From positions 248,001-312,000 of the forward strand of contig NZ_JANUGP010000001.1 in the NCBI RefSeq assembly GCF_024753135.1: a DNA stretch of 64,000 nucleotides. Reading direction: 5' to 3'. The notes beneath the pieces are model-generated. The model had not been told where the DNA came from and ran no database searches. It saw only the letters and a program-made list of their open reading frames with translations. A program made the translations under genes and the position numbers. This document shows, piece after piece, positions 17,650-25,243 of this stretch; the first letter of the stretch is position 1; each line of letters starts with the position of its first letter. This DNA comes from Streptomyces pyxinicus. Its GTDB lineage: Bacteria; Actinomycetota; Actinomycetes; Streptomycetales; Streptomycetaceae.

Positions 17650-17777
17650 CGTGGTGCGTCCTTCCGTGCGGGCCGGGCGTGCTGGTTGAACGGTGCACGC
17701 ACGGTCGTCGCCGTCAGGGACGCCACGCCGCAGCGGAGGGTTGCCTGCCGCATATCGGCCGGTTCTGGCCGCTCCAT
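17646..17777 (-). CDS. 43-residue protein between hpnD and hpnE (DUF6380-like)
   Basis: The peptide begins MERPEPADMRQATLRCGVAS and continues LTATTVRAPFNQHARPARKDAPR. The ATLRCGVASLTAT core matches what I recall as the Streptomyces family DUF6380. It is basic, has one cysteine and no membrane helix. Its ATG overlaps the hpnD stop (TGATG) and its stop overlaps the hpnE start (ATGA), so ribosomes can pass through all three genes without a gap. Function unknown. It may simply couple translation or may be a small partner of HpnD/HpnE. Confidence 0.7.
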   Translation of the reverse strand: MERPEPADMRQATLRCGVASLTATTVRAPFNQHARPARKDAPR

Positions 17778-18727
17778 CAGGCGCGCCTCCTGACGGTGCG
17801 CCGGGTGACGTGCCGGGTGTCCAGGCCGGACAGGCCGCGGACGGCGACGTAGGCCTTCTCGTGGCCGGGCAGCGAGACCCGGCCGCGCAGCACGGCCTCC
17901 GGGTCGCGCTCGATACGGTCCAGCAGCCGGCGGTAGATGCCGGCCATGGCCGCGACGCAGGCGCCGCTGCGCCGGTCGAGCATGGGCAGCAGCCGGTAGC
18001 CCTCGGCGAACAGGGCGCGGGCGCGGCGCACCTCGAAGTGGACCAGGCCGGCGAAGTCGGAGCCCTCCGGCGGGGTGGGCGCCTCGAACCCGGCCGAGCA
18101 GCCGAACTTGGCGAGGTCGTCGGCGGGCAGGTAGGTGCGGCCGCCCTGGGCGTCCTCGCGGACGTCCCGGAGGATGTTGGTGAGCTGGAGGGCGAGACCG
18201 AGCGTGTCGGCGTACTCGGATGCCCGCTCGGCGCCGCGCGCGCCGGGTTCGGTGCCGAACACGCCGAGCGAGAGGCGGCCGATGGCACCGGCGACACACC
18301 GGCAGTAGACCTTCAGGTCGTCCCAGGTCTCGTAGGTTTCGCCGCGCACGTCCTGCTGGACGCCGTCGATCAGCTCGTCCAGGCCGCCGAGCGGGATCGG
18401 GAAGGCCCGCGCGGCGTGGGTGAGGGCGACGGCCACCGGGTCGGTGTCGTCCTCCTCGACCTTGCCGTCCCGGACGCGGTCGAGCAGGGCCCGGGTGTCG
18501 GTGAGCCGGGCCAGCTTGACGTCGTCGGGCAACGCGCCGTCGCCGATGTCGTCCACGCGCCGGGAGAACGCGTACAGCGCCGACATGGCGCGTCGCTTGG
18601 CCGTCGGCAGCAGCCGGATACCGTACGCGAAGTTGCGGGCCTGCTGCCCGGTGACGGCCTCGCAGTAACTGTAGGCGGCGAGTACCGGAGCGGACACGTG
18701 TGGCGGAGAATCCACGGTCCGGATCAC
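17777..18727 (-). CDS. hpnD: Presqualene diphosphate synthase HpnD
   Basis: A 316-residue squalene/phytoene-synthase-fold enzyme that joins two farnesyl diphosphates into presqualene diphosphate. The Mg-binding motifs are RVDDIGD (D59, D63) and the second aspartate set in LRDVRED (D188, D192). Also typical are YAFSRRVDDIGDG and RTYLPADD. GTG start overlapping the hpnC stop (GTGA). The C-terminal stretch RRTVRRRA is basic. Confidence 0.94.
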   Translation of the reverse strand: MIRTVDSPPHVSAPVLAAYSYCEAVTGQQARNFAYGIRLLPTAKRRAMSALYAFSRRVDDIGDGALPDDVKLARLTDTRALLDRVRDGKVEEDDTDPVAVALTHAARAFPIPLGGLDELIDGVQQDVRGETYETWDDLKVYCRCVAGAIGRLSLGVFGTEPGARGAERASEYADTLGLALQLTNILRDVREDAQGGRTYLPADDLAKFGCSAGFEAPTPPEGSDFAGLVHFEVRRARALFAEGYRLLPMLDRRSGACVAAMAGIYRRLLDRIERDPEAVLRGRVSLPGHEKAYVAVRGLSGLDTRHVTRRTVRRRA

Positions 18728-19620
18728 CCCTTTCCTCGCAGGATCACGCCCGCCTCACGCAGCAACTGGACCTTGCCGGGTCGGGGCGGGCCGGGAAGTA
18801 CGTCGTGTTCGGCGGCGGCGATCGCCCGGATCGCCGCCCTTCCTCCCGCCACGAACCCCGCGAGCAGCAGCTTCAACCTGCCGTGGACGCTACCCACCAG
18901 GGGGGCGCCTTCATTCAGCAGATCGCGGGCGCGTTGCGCTTCGTACGCGACCAGGGCGCGCACCGACGCGCCGGCGGTTCTCGCCGCGAGGTCGGTTTCC
19001 TGGACGTGGAAACGCTTCATGTCCTCGGCGGGCAGGTAGACGCGGTCGCGGCCGAGGTCCTCGGCGACGTCCTGGAGGTGCTCGACGATCTGCAGGGCGG
19101 TGCAGATCGCGTCGGAGAGCCGGATCCGCTCGGGGGTGGCGGTGCCGGTGACGCCGAGGACGAGGCGGCCGACGGGGTTGGCGGAGAGTTCGCAGTAGGC
19201 GAGGAGGTCGTCGTAGGTCTCGTACCGGGTGACGAGCTGGTCCTGGCGGTTGGCGGCGATCAGGCCGAGGAACGGCTCGGGGGTGAGCGAGCGGCGGCGG
19301 ACGGTGGGCGCCAGGCGGCGCAGCAGGGGGTGGCGGGGGGTGCCGTCGAAGACCCGGCGCAGGTCCGCCTCGAAGGCGTCGAGGAGCAGCAGGCGGTCCT
19401 CCGCCTCGGTGGCCGACACGCCGAGCAGCCGGGCGTCGGCGCCGCCGGGGGCGAGGTCGCCGTCGCCGATGTCGTCGACGAGGCGGGCGAAGCCGTAGAC
19501 GGCCATGAGGTCGTCGCGCCAGTCGCGGGGCAGGAAGAAGGGGGCCACGGGGAAGTTCTCGCTCGCGGCCTTGTCCAGGGTGGCGCGTTCCGGGTCGGTC
19601 GCCGGGTGGGGGGCCGTCAT
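18724..19620 (-). CDS. hpnC: Hydroxysqualene synthase HpnC
   Basis: A 298-residue paralogue of HpnD that turns presqualene diphosphate into hydroxysqualene. Motifs: ARLVDDIGDGD (from about 46) and EHLQDVAEDLGRDRVYLPAEDM. The N-terminal ENFPVAPFFLPRDWRDDLMAVYGFARL is characteristic of HpnC. Two starts are possible: ATG 19653 (MCRPRRPGQRP...) and ATG 19620 (MTAPHPATDP). I use 19620 because it overlaps the stop of a short upstream ORF (ATGA) and begins nearer the conserved region. Neither has a good Shine-Dalgarno of its own. First gene of the hopanoid transcript. Confidence 0.92.
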   Translation of the reverse strand: MTAPHPATDPERATLDKAASENFPVAPFFLPRDWRDDLMAVYGFARLVDDIGDGDLAPGGADARLLGVSATEAEDRLLLLDAFEADLRRVFDGTPRHPLLRRLAPTVRRRSLTPEPFLGLIAANRQDQLVTRYETYDDLLAYCELSANPVGRLVLGVTGTATPERIRLSDAICTALQIVEHLQDVAEDLGRDRVYLPAEDMKRFHVQETDLAARTAGASVRALVAYEAQRARDLLNEGAPLVGSVHGRLKLLLAGFVAGGRAAIRAIAAAEHDVLPGPPRPGKVQLLREAGVILRGKG

Positions 19621-19694
19621 CGGGCGCTGCCCGGGGCGGCGGGGGCGGCACATGCTGCGTTGAGCCGGGGAGTCTCCGTAGCCATTGCCGTCAC
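19617..19694 (-). CDS. Possible 25-residue leader ORF of the hopanoid operon
   Basis: GTG 19694 (or the internal ATG 19685) opens a frame reading MTAMATETPRLNAACAAPAA plus PGSAR. It stops exactly in the ATG of hpnC (ATGA overlap at 19617-19620). GGGAG lies just ahead, although the spacing is 2 bases to the GTG and 11 to the ATG. hpnC itself has no Shine-Dalgarno, so re-initiation from this ORF would explain its translation. It could be a chance ORF; conservation would decide. Confidence 0.35.
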   Translation of the reverse strand: MTAMATETPRLNAACAAPAAPGSAR

Positions 19695-19827
19695 ATCTCC
19701 CGTTCTACACTGCCGACCCAATACACACTATTTCGGACACGCCGCCCGGCAATGCGCGAGGCCTGCCCGTCGGAGGGTGTCGCGCATTATCGCCCCACTT
19801 GCCGCTTTCCGGGACCGGTACAGCTTA

Positions 19828-19839
19828 CGTTGTACAACG
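19828..19839. promoter_or_regulatory. Perfect 12-bp palindrome CGTTGTACAACG upstream of hopanoid operon
   Basis: CGTTGTACAACG is fully self-complementary and lies about 135 bases before the leader ORF of hpnC, in the only long gap ahead of the locus. Symmetry and position suggest an operator or a promoter element (TTGTAC could serve as a -35). The binding protein is unknown. Confidence 0.45.
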
Positions 19840-19942
19840 CAGCAAGGTTCCCCGGGGTGTCCTGTGGATCACAAGAACGCACCGATCGGCACCAAGATTC
19901 CTGCCGCTGGCCGGAGTTGACGCTTCCTTTAAGGACGCGGGA

Positions 19943-19967
19943 CCCCGCCGCGAGGTTCACGGCGGGG
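19943..19967 (-). terminator. Hairpin after the ABC exporter operon
   Basis: CCCCGCCG (19943-19950) pairs with CGGCGGGG (19960-19967), with outer GG/CC pairs beyond. It lies 18 bases downstream of the ABC ATPase stop and separates this operon from the hopanoid transcript that follows on the same strand. Confidence 0.65.
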
Positions 19968-19984
19968 CCCTGGCCGAAATCGGG

Positions 19985-20776
19985 CTACTTACCCGTGAAC
20001 TTCTCGTATTCCTTCAGGACCTCGTCGGTGGGTCCGTCCATGCGCAGCTCGCCGCGTTCCAGCCACAGCACGCGGTCGCAGGTGTCGCGGATGGACTTGT
20101 TGTTGTGGCTGACCAGAAATACCGTTCCGGCCTCCTTGCGCAGTTCCCGGATGCGTTCCTCGGAGCGCTTCTGGAACTTGCGGTCACCGGTGGCCAGGGC
20201 CTCGTCGATCATGAGGACGTCGTGGTCCTTGGCGGCGGCGATGGAGAACCGCAGCCGGGCCGCCATGCCGGAGGAGTAGGTGCGCATCGGCAGGGTGATG
20301 AAGTCGCCCTTCTCGTTGATGCCCGAGAAGTCGACGATGCCCTGGTAGCGCTCCTTGATCTGCTCCCGCGACATCCCCATGGCCAGACCGCCCAGGATCA
20401 CGTTGCGCTCGCCGGTGAGGTCGTTCATCAGGGCCGCGTTGACGCCGAGCAGGGAGGGCTGGCCGTCGGTGAAGACCTTGCCCTTCTCGGCGGGGAGCAG
20501 GCCGGCGATGGCGCGCAGCAGGGTGGACTTGCCGGAGCCGTTGGAGCCGATCAGGCCGATGGCCTCGCCCCGGTAGGCGACGAAGGAGACCCCGCGCACG
20601 GCGTGCACCTTGCGCACCCCGCGCTCCTCGCCCCGCTTCAGGATGCGGCTGAGGGCGGCCGTCGCGCTGCCCTTGCCGGTCTTGGCGCCGTTGACCCGGT
20701 AGACGATGTGCAGGTCGTCGGCGATGACCGTCGGGCGCCGGTCCCGGGTGTGCTCCCCAGCGTTCTGCTCAGCCAC
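19985..20776 (-). CDS. ABC exporter ATPase, teichoic-acid/polysaccharide type (TagH/Wzt-like)
   Basis: A 263-residue ATP-binding subunit. The Walker A motif is GSNGSGKST near 77-85, the signature is YSSGMAARLRFS, and Walker B is VLMIDEALATGD. The ATGD pattern with a long N-terminal segment before the Walker A motif (GVRKVHAVRGVSFVAYRGE) is typical of ATPases that export teichoic acid or O-antigen. It lacks the C-terminal sugar-binding domain found in some Wzt proteins. GTG start, overlapping the end of the permease gene by 8 bases. Last gene of the seven-gene minus-strand operon. Confidence 0.92.
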   Translation of the reverse strand: MAEQNAGEHTRDRRPTVIADDLHIVYRVNGAKTGKGSATAALSRILKRGEERGVRKVHAVRGVSFVAYRGEAIGLIGSNGSGKSTLLRAIAGLLPAEKGKVFTDGQPSLLGVNAALMNDLTGERNVILGGLAMGMSREQIKERYQGIVDFSGINEKGDFITLPMRTYSSGMAARLRFSIAAAKDHDVLMIDEALATGDRKFQKRSEERIRELRKEAGTVFLVSHNNKSIRDTCDRVLWLERGELRMDGPTDEVLKEYEKFTGK

Positions 20777-21725
20777 GGCCGTACCGCTCCTCCGCCTTCC
20801 AGAAGTACACGAATCCGCCGGCGAAGGCGGCCACGGCCCAGAACAGGGCGACGGCCCACACGTGCGGCGGCAGGTTCGAGGAACCGTACCCGTCGATGAG
20901 CGCGAAGCGCATCAGGTCCATGTAGACGGCGGCGGGGTTGAACTGGAGCACCCGCGTGATCCACTCGGGCCGCCCCTGGAGCATCGTGCTGATCGAGAAC
21001 ATGACACCGGAGGCGTACATCCAGGTGCGCAGCAGGAACGGCATGAGCTGCGCGAGGTCCGGCGTCTTGGCGCCCAGCCGGGCCACGATCATGGCGAGCC
21101 CGGTGTTGAACAGGAACTGGAGCGCCAGCACAGGCACGATCAGCAGCCAGGACACGCCCGGGTAGCTGCCGAAGCCGATCGCGACGACGAACAGCACGAT
21201 CATCGAGAACAGCAGCTGCTGGAGCTGCTGGAGCGAGAAGGAGACGGGCAGCGCGGCGCGCGGGAAGTGCAGGGCGCGCACCAGGCCCAGGTTGCCGGAG
21301 ATGGCGCGCACGCCCGACATCACCGAGCTCTGCGTGAAGGTGAACACGAAGACGCCGGTGACCAGGAACGGAATGTACACGTCGTGGGACATGCCCCGGC
21401 TGGCCTTGAGGATCAGGCCGAAGATGAAGTAGTACACGGCCGCGTTCAGCAGCGGGGTGGCCACCTGCCAGAGCTGGCCGAGCTTGGCCTGGCTGTACTG
21501 GGCGGTGAGCTTGGCCTGGGAGAAGGCGAGGACGAAGTGGCGCCGGCTCCACAGCTGACGGACGTACTCCCCGAGCGAGGGCCGGGCGCCGCTCACGGAG
21601 AGCCCGTACCGGGCGGCCAGCTCGGCCGGCGTCAGTCCCTCGTCGGGCGCCGGGGCGGCGGTCACCGCGACCGTGCCGTCGTGCGTGGTCTCACTCACAG
21701 GGGAAACTTTCGTCTTCGGGTACAT
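20769..21725 (-). CDS. ABC-2 family exporter permease (TagG/Wzm-like)
   Basis: A 318-residue membrane subunit with a cytoplasmic N-terminus (EGLTPAELAARYGLSVSGARP) followed by about six membrane helices: YFIFGLILKASRG, YIPFLVTGVFVFTFTQ, MIVLFVVAIGFG, LLIVPVLALQFLFNTGLAMIVARLG, a re-entrant region, and VWAVALFWAVAAFAGGFVYFWKAE. The RHFVLAFSQAKLTAQYSQAKLGQLW amphipathic segment ahead of helix 1 is characteristic of ABC-2 polysaccharide exporters. An in-frame GTG at 21698 is an alternative start. It works with the overlapping ATPase downstream. Confidence 0.9.
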   Translation of the reverse strand: MYPKTKVSPVSETTHDGTVAVTAAPAPDEGLTPAELAARYGLSVSGARPSLGEYVRQLWSRRHFVLAFSQAKLTAQYSQAKLGQLWQVATPLLNAAVYYFIFGLILKASRGMSHDVYIPFLVTGVFVFTFTQSSVMSGVRAISGNLGLVRALHFPRAALPVSFSLQQLQQLLFSMIVLFVVAIGFGSYPGVSWLLIVPVLALQFLFNTGLAMIVARLGAKTPDLAQLMPFLLRTWMYASGVMFSISTMLQGRPEWITRVLQFNPAAVYMDLMRFALIDGYGSSNLPPHVWAVALFWAVAAFAGGFVYFWKAEERYGRG

Positions 21726-21800
21726 CTGCGTCGGGGCCGCTGCCCCGCCGGGCGCGCGGGCGCGCCGGGCGGCGACCGGGGGCCTCTCAGGTCGAGCTTG

Positions 21801-22673
21801 TCAGATCACCGGGGGCCGGCCCAGCCGGGTGAGCCGCCACACCGTGCGCCAGCGCATCGGGCGGCGCGGGCCGCAGGGCGTGCCCCAGCCTTCCCGGAAG
21901 CCGCCGAACCAGGCCTTCAGGGCCGGTCCGGAGGGGCGGCGCAGCAGGGTGAGCAGCAGCCAGACGCCGAGGTAGACCGGGACCAGCGGGGCGGGGAGGT
22001 TGCGGCGGGCCAGCCAGACGCGGTTGCGGGCGACCATGCGGTGGTAGACCGCGTGCCGCGAGGGTGCGGTCGTCGGGTGGTAGAGCACCATGTCGGACCG
22101 GTAGTCGATCATCCAGCCGGCGTCGAGGGCCCGCCAGGCCAGGTCGGTCTCCTCGTGGGCGTAGAAGAACGCGTCGGGCAGGCCGCCGACCTGCGCGAAG
22201 ACCTTGGTGCGTACGGCGTTGGCGCCGCCGAGGAAGGTGGTCACCCGGGAGGAGCGCATCGGGTCGGAGGCGCGCAGCCGGGGCACGTGCCGGCGCTGGG
22301 TCTCACCGGTCTCGGGGTCGGCGATGCGGAAGCTGACGATGCCGAGTTCCGGGTCGGCGGCGAAGGCCTCCCGGCACAGCTCGGCGGTGTCGTTGCGGGC
22401 GAGCAGGCCGTCGTCGTCCAGGAAGAGCAATATGTCGACATCCTGGCCGCCGGGGCCGAAGGCCTCGATGCCGACGTTGCGTCCGCCGGGGATGCCGAGG
22501 TTCTCCGGCAGCTCCACGGTGCGCACGCCCTCGGGCACGTCGGGCACGGGCGAGCCGTTGCCGACGACGACGACCTCGACCCGGTCGCCGTCCTGCTTGG
22601 CGACGGAGTCCAGCAGGGCCCGCAGTTCCTCGGGCCGGTTGCCCATGGTGATGACGACGGCGCCGACCTTCAT
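21801..22673 (-). CDS. Family 2 glycosyltransferase
   Basis: A 290-residue GT-A fold enzyme. The N-terminal beta strand is VGAVVITMGNRPEEL, the nucleotide-binding DXD-like motif is LFLDDDGLL, and the acceptor region FFYAHEETDLAWRALDAGW carries the ED-type catalytic pair. ATG 22673 is preceded by GAGGTG. The protein ends with a basic region (RRPMRWRTVWRLTRLGRP) after a hydrophobic segment (VPVYLGVWLLLTLL), suggesting membrane association. In this operon it should decorate or extend a polymer before export. Sugar donor unknown. Confidence 0.9.
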   Translation of the reverse strand: MKVGAVVITMGNRPEELRALLDSVAKQDGDRVEVVVVGNGSPVPDVPEGVRTVELPENLGIPGGRNVGIEAFGPGGQDVDILLFLDDDGLLARNDTAELCREAFAADPELGIVSFRIADPETGETQRRHVPRLRASDPMRSSRVTTFLGGANAVRTKVFAQVGGLPDAFFYAHEETDLAWRALDAGWMIDYRSDMVLYHPTTAPSRHAVYHRMVARNRVWLARRNLPAPLVPVYLGVWLLLTLLRRPSGPALKAWFGGFREGWGTPCGPRRPMRWRTVWRLTRLGRPPVI

Positions 22674-22678
22674 CCCGC

Positions 22679-23464
22679 TCACCTCAGCCTGCTCGACGCC
22701 AGGATGGACACCAGGTGCAGCACGGTCTGCAGCAGGGCGATCCCGGCGAGGACGGCGGTGCCGAGCCGGGTGAAGAACAGGTCGCCGTGGATCTGGTCCG
22801 CGATGGCGAGGAGCAGGATCAGCAGCGAGGCCTCGATGCCGAGGATGAGCCGGTGGAAGCGCAGCGCCGAGGCGGCCCGGCGGGCCAGCGCCATGCCGGC
22901 GGAGCGCGGCCGGACGACCGACTCGGCGTCCTTGACCGGCGGCATGCCGGCCTGGTGCCGGGCCACGCCGACCAGGTCGGTCTCGGCCTTGATCAGGATC
23001 GCGCCGAGCGCGGCGAGGGTGCCGAGGAAGGCCCACAGCCAGTCGATACGGCCGCTTCCCCACAGGTCGGCGGCGCGCAGCCCGAGGCCGACCAGCACGG
23101 CCGCGTCGGTCAGGTAGGCCCCGACCCGGTCCAGGTAGACGCCGCCGAGCGAGTACTGCTTGCGCCAGCGCGCGATCTCACCGTCGACGCAGTCCAGCAG
23201 CAGGTAGAGCTGGGTGGCGACGATGCCGAGCACGGCGCCCGCGATCCCCGGCACCAGCAGGGCCGGGGCCGCGAGCACGCCGCAGACGGTCATCAGGTAC
23301 GTGAGCTGGTTGGGCGTCACCCTGGTGTTGACCAGGTAGCGGTCGACGCGCAGGGACACCTCTCGCATGTAGAGGCGTCCCCCCCAGTGCTCACCGCTGC
23401 GCCGGTCCTTCACCCCCGCGGGGTGGACGACCGGACGGAGTTCAGCTACCGATGGCCTTGACAT
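22679..23464 (-). CDS. CDP-alcohol phosphatidyltransferase, membrane (first of two)
   Basis: A 261-residue integral membrane enzyme. The family motif is complete: D-x2-DG-x2-AR-x8-G-x3-D-x3-D in LLLDCVDGEIARWRKQYSLGG then YLDRVGAYLTD. The preceding NTRVTPNQLTYLMT is typical. It transfers a phospho-alcohol group from a CDP-linked donor to an alcohol acceptor. ATG 23464 (MSRPSVAELRP) overlaps the upstream dehydrogenase by 23 bases. It starts 6 bases of coding gap ahead of the glycosyltransferase gene. The substrate pair is unknown; the neighbours suggest a glycerol or polyol phosphate. Confidence 0.9.
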   Translation of the reverse strand: MSRPSVAELRPVVHPAGVKDRRSGEHWGGRLYMREVSLRVDRYLVNTRVTPNQLTYLMTVCGVLAAPALLVPGIAGAVLGIVATQLYLLLDCVDGEIARWRKQYSLGGVYLDRVGAYLTDAAVLVGLGLRAADLWGSGRIDWLWAFLGTLAALGAILIKAETDLVGVARHQAGMPPVKDAESVVRPRSAGMALARRAASALRFHRLILGIEASLLILLLAIADQIHGDLFFTRLGTAVLAGIALLQTVLHLVSILASSRLR

Positions 23465-24503
23465 AGTCGGCGTACGTGTCCTTGATCTGGTTCGTCTTGA
23501 GGTCGAGGTGTTCGAGGATCGTGTAGCGGCCGGGCCTGGTCTCCGGAGCGAACTCCACCGCGCGGACGAACTCGTCCACCGTGAAGCCGATCTCCTCCGG
23601 CAGCACCGGGAGCCCGTGCCGGCGCAGCACCTCGGCCATGTACGCCGACTCCTCGTGTGCTCCGCGCAGGTACATCGCGAAGGCCGCGCCGAGGCCGCAC
23701 TGCTCGCCGTGGGCCGCGGCACGCTTGGGGTAGAGCAGGTCGAACGCGTGGTTGATCTCGTGGCAGGCGCCGGAGGACGGGCGGGAGTCGCCCGACACGG
23801 ACATGGCGATACCGGTGAGGACCAGCGCCTCGGCCAGCACCTGGAGGAAGCCGTCGTCGCCGACCCCGCCCGGGTGCCTGAGCACCGCCTCGCCGGCCTG
23901 CCGGGCCATGGCGGCGGCCAGGCCGTCGATCTTCTCGCCGTTGACGCGGTTGGCCAGCTCCCAGTCCGCGACCGCGGAGATGTTGGAGATGGCGTCGCCG
24001 ATCCCGGAGCGCACGAACCGCACGGGCGCCTCGCGGATCACATTGAGGTCGATGACCACCGCGATCGGGTTCGGCACGCCGTAGGAGCCGCGGCCCGCGT
24101 CGTTGTCGAGGGTGGCGACCGGCGAGCACAGGCCGTCGTGGGCGAGGTTGGTGGCGACGGCGACCAGCGGCAGGCCGACCCGGGCCGCCGCGAATTTGGC
24201 GCAGTCGATGATCTTCCCGCCGCCGAGGCCCACGACCGCGTCGTAGTGGCCGGCCTTTATGTCACCGGCCAGCCGGACGGCGTCGTCGATCGTGCCGCCG
24301 CCCACCTCGTACCAGGTGGCACCCGGCAGCGAGGGGGCGACGCGCTCGCGCAGCCGCGCTCCGGAGCCGCCGCTGACGGCGATGGCGAGCCGGCCGGACT
24401 GCGAGATCCGCTCGTCGGCGAGGACCCCGGCCAGGTCGTCCAGGGCACCCGGGCGGATGTCCACGACGACCGGCGAGGGGATGAGCCGGGTCAGTACTGG
24501 CAC
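23442..24503 (-). CDS. Iron-containing alcohol dehydrogenase, sn-glycerol-1-phosphate dehydrogenase-like
   Basis: A 353-residue dehydroquinate-synthase-like fold protein. The NAD-binding region is VVGLGGGKIIDCAKFAA and the substrate/metal region is VATNLAHDGLCSPVATL. Metal ligands are in GDAISNISAVADWELA, SGACHEINHAFD and AAAHGEQCGLGAAFAMYL. The pattern is close to archaeal EgsA and B. subtilis AraM, which make sn-glycerol-1-phosphate from DHAP. GTG 24503 (VPVLTRLIPSP) overlaps the nucleotidyltransferase by 13 bases. It is placed between a nucleotidyltransferase and two CDP-alcohol transferases, which supports a role in making the polyol phosphate for CDP activation. Confidence 0.85.
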   Translation of the reverse strand: MPVLTRLIPSPVVVDIRPGALDDLAGVLADERISQSGRLAIAVSGGSGARLRERVAPSLPGATWYEVGGGTIDDAVRLAGDIKAGHYDAVVGLGGGKIIDCAKFAAARVGLPLVAVATNLAHDGLCSPVATLDNDAGRGSYGVPNPIAVVIDLNVIREAPVRFVRSGIGDAISNISAVADWELANRVNGEKIDGLAAAMARQAGEAVLRHPGGVGDDGFLQVLAEALVLTGIAMSVSGDSRPSSGACHEINHAFDLLYPKRAAAHGEQCGLGAAFAMYLRGAHEESAYMAEVLRRHGLPVLPEEIGFTVDEFVRAVEFAPETRPGRYTILEHLDLKTNQIKDTYADYVKAIGS

Positions 24504-25243
24504 GCGATCTCCCGTCCGCGGGCGAGGTCGTCGTGGTTGTCGATCTCGACCCACGCGACGTCACCGATCGGTGCCACGTCGATCCGGAAGCCGCGGTCGA
24601 CCAGCTCCTGGTAGCCGTGCTCGTAGAACTGCTGCGGGTCGGTCTCCCAGACGGTCTTCAGCGCGTCGGCCAGCTCGGGTGCGGCGTCGCCCTCGATCAG
24701 CGTGACGCCGATGTACTCGCCGGTCGCCTCGGCCGGGTCCATCAGCTTGGTGATCTTCGTCATACCCTTCGCGGGGTCGACGACGACCTTCATCTCCTCG
24801 TCGGCGAGGTCCTTGACCGTGTCCAGGGCGAGGATGATCCGCCGGCCCTCGCCGCGCGCGGCCAGCAGGGTCTTCTCGACGGAGACCGGGTGCACGGTGT
24901 CGCCGTTGGCGAGGATCACGCCGTCCTTGAGGGCGTCACGGCCGCACCACAGGGAGTAGGCGTTGTTCCACTCCTCGGCCTTGTCGTTGTCGATCAGGGT
25001 GAGCTTGAGGCCGTACTTCTCCTCCAGGGCCGCCTTGCGCGCGTAGACGGCCTCCTTGCGGTAGCCGACGATGACCGCGACCTCGGTCAGACCGATCTCG
25101 GCGAAGTTGCCGAGGGTGAGGTCGAGGACCGTCGGTTCGCCCTCTATGCCCGCGGGGCCCACCGGCACCAGAGCCTTGGGAAGGCTGTCGGTGTAGGGGC
25201 GCAGACGCCGTCCGGCGCCGGCCGCGAGCACGAGGCCGATCAT
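24491..25243 (-). CDS. Nucleotidyltransferase (CTP:phospho-alcohol cytidylyltransferase-like)
   Basis: A 250-residue sugar-1-phosphate nucleotidyltransferase-fold enzyme. The N-terminal nucleotide loop is LAAGAGRRLRPYTDSLPKALVPVG. The metal site region ILANGDTVHP and the later YIGVTLIEG follow the family pattern. Residues EEWNNAYSLWCGRDAL recall choline- and inositol-phosphate cytidylyltransferases (LicC/IPCT types). ATG 25243 has AAGGAG upstream and overlaps the stop of the DUF5941 gene (ATGA). It probably makes the CDP-linked donor used by the two CDP-alcohol transferases of the operon. Confidence 0.88.
   Translation of the reverse strand: MIGLVLAAGAGRRLRPYTDSLPKALVPVGPAGIEGEPTVLDLTLGNFAEIGLTEVAVIVGYRKEAVYARKAALEEKYGLKLTLIDNDKAEEWNNAYSLWCGRDALKDGVILANGDTVHPVSVEKTLLAARGEGRRIILALDTVKDLADEEMKVVVDPAKGMTKITKLMDPAEATGEYIGVTLIEGDAAPELADALKTVWETDPQQFYEHGYQELVDRGFRIDVAPIGDVAWVEIDNHDDLARGREIACQY

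Noticed and set aside
15089..17698. An 869-codon fusion frame of HpnE-region shadow and the polyprenyl synthase
   Set aside because: The polyprenyl synthase begins at ATG 16222, coupled to the hpnE stop. The part upstream is out of frame with hpnE and is Arg/Pro/Ala-rich noise.
19787..19794. A WhiG-like -10 (GGCGATAA on the minus strand) upstream of the hopanoid operon
   Set aside because: The hexamer resembles the sporulation sigma factor consensus, but no TAAA -35 lies at the right 14-16-base spacing.
21801..23063. A longer 420-residue reading of the GT2 glycosyltransferase
   Set aside because: The first 130 residues overlap the CDP-alcohol transferase gene in another frame. The GT-A fold starts at ATG 22673, which has a GAGGTG site.
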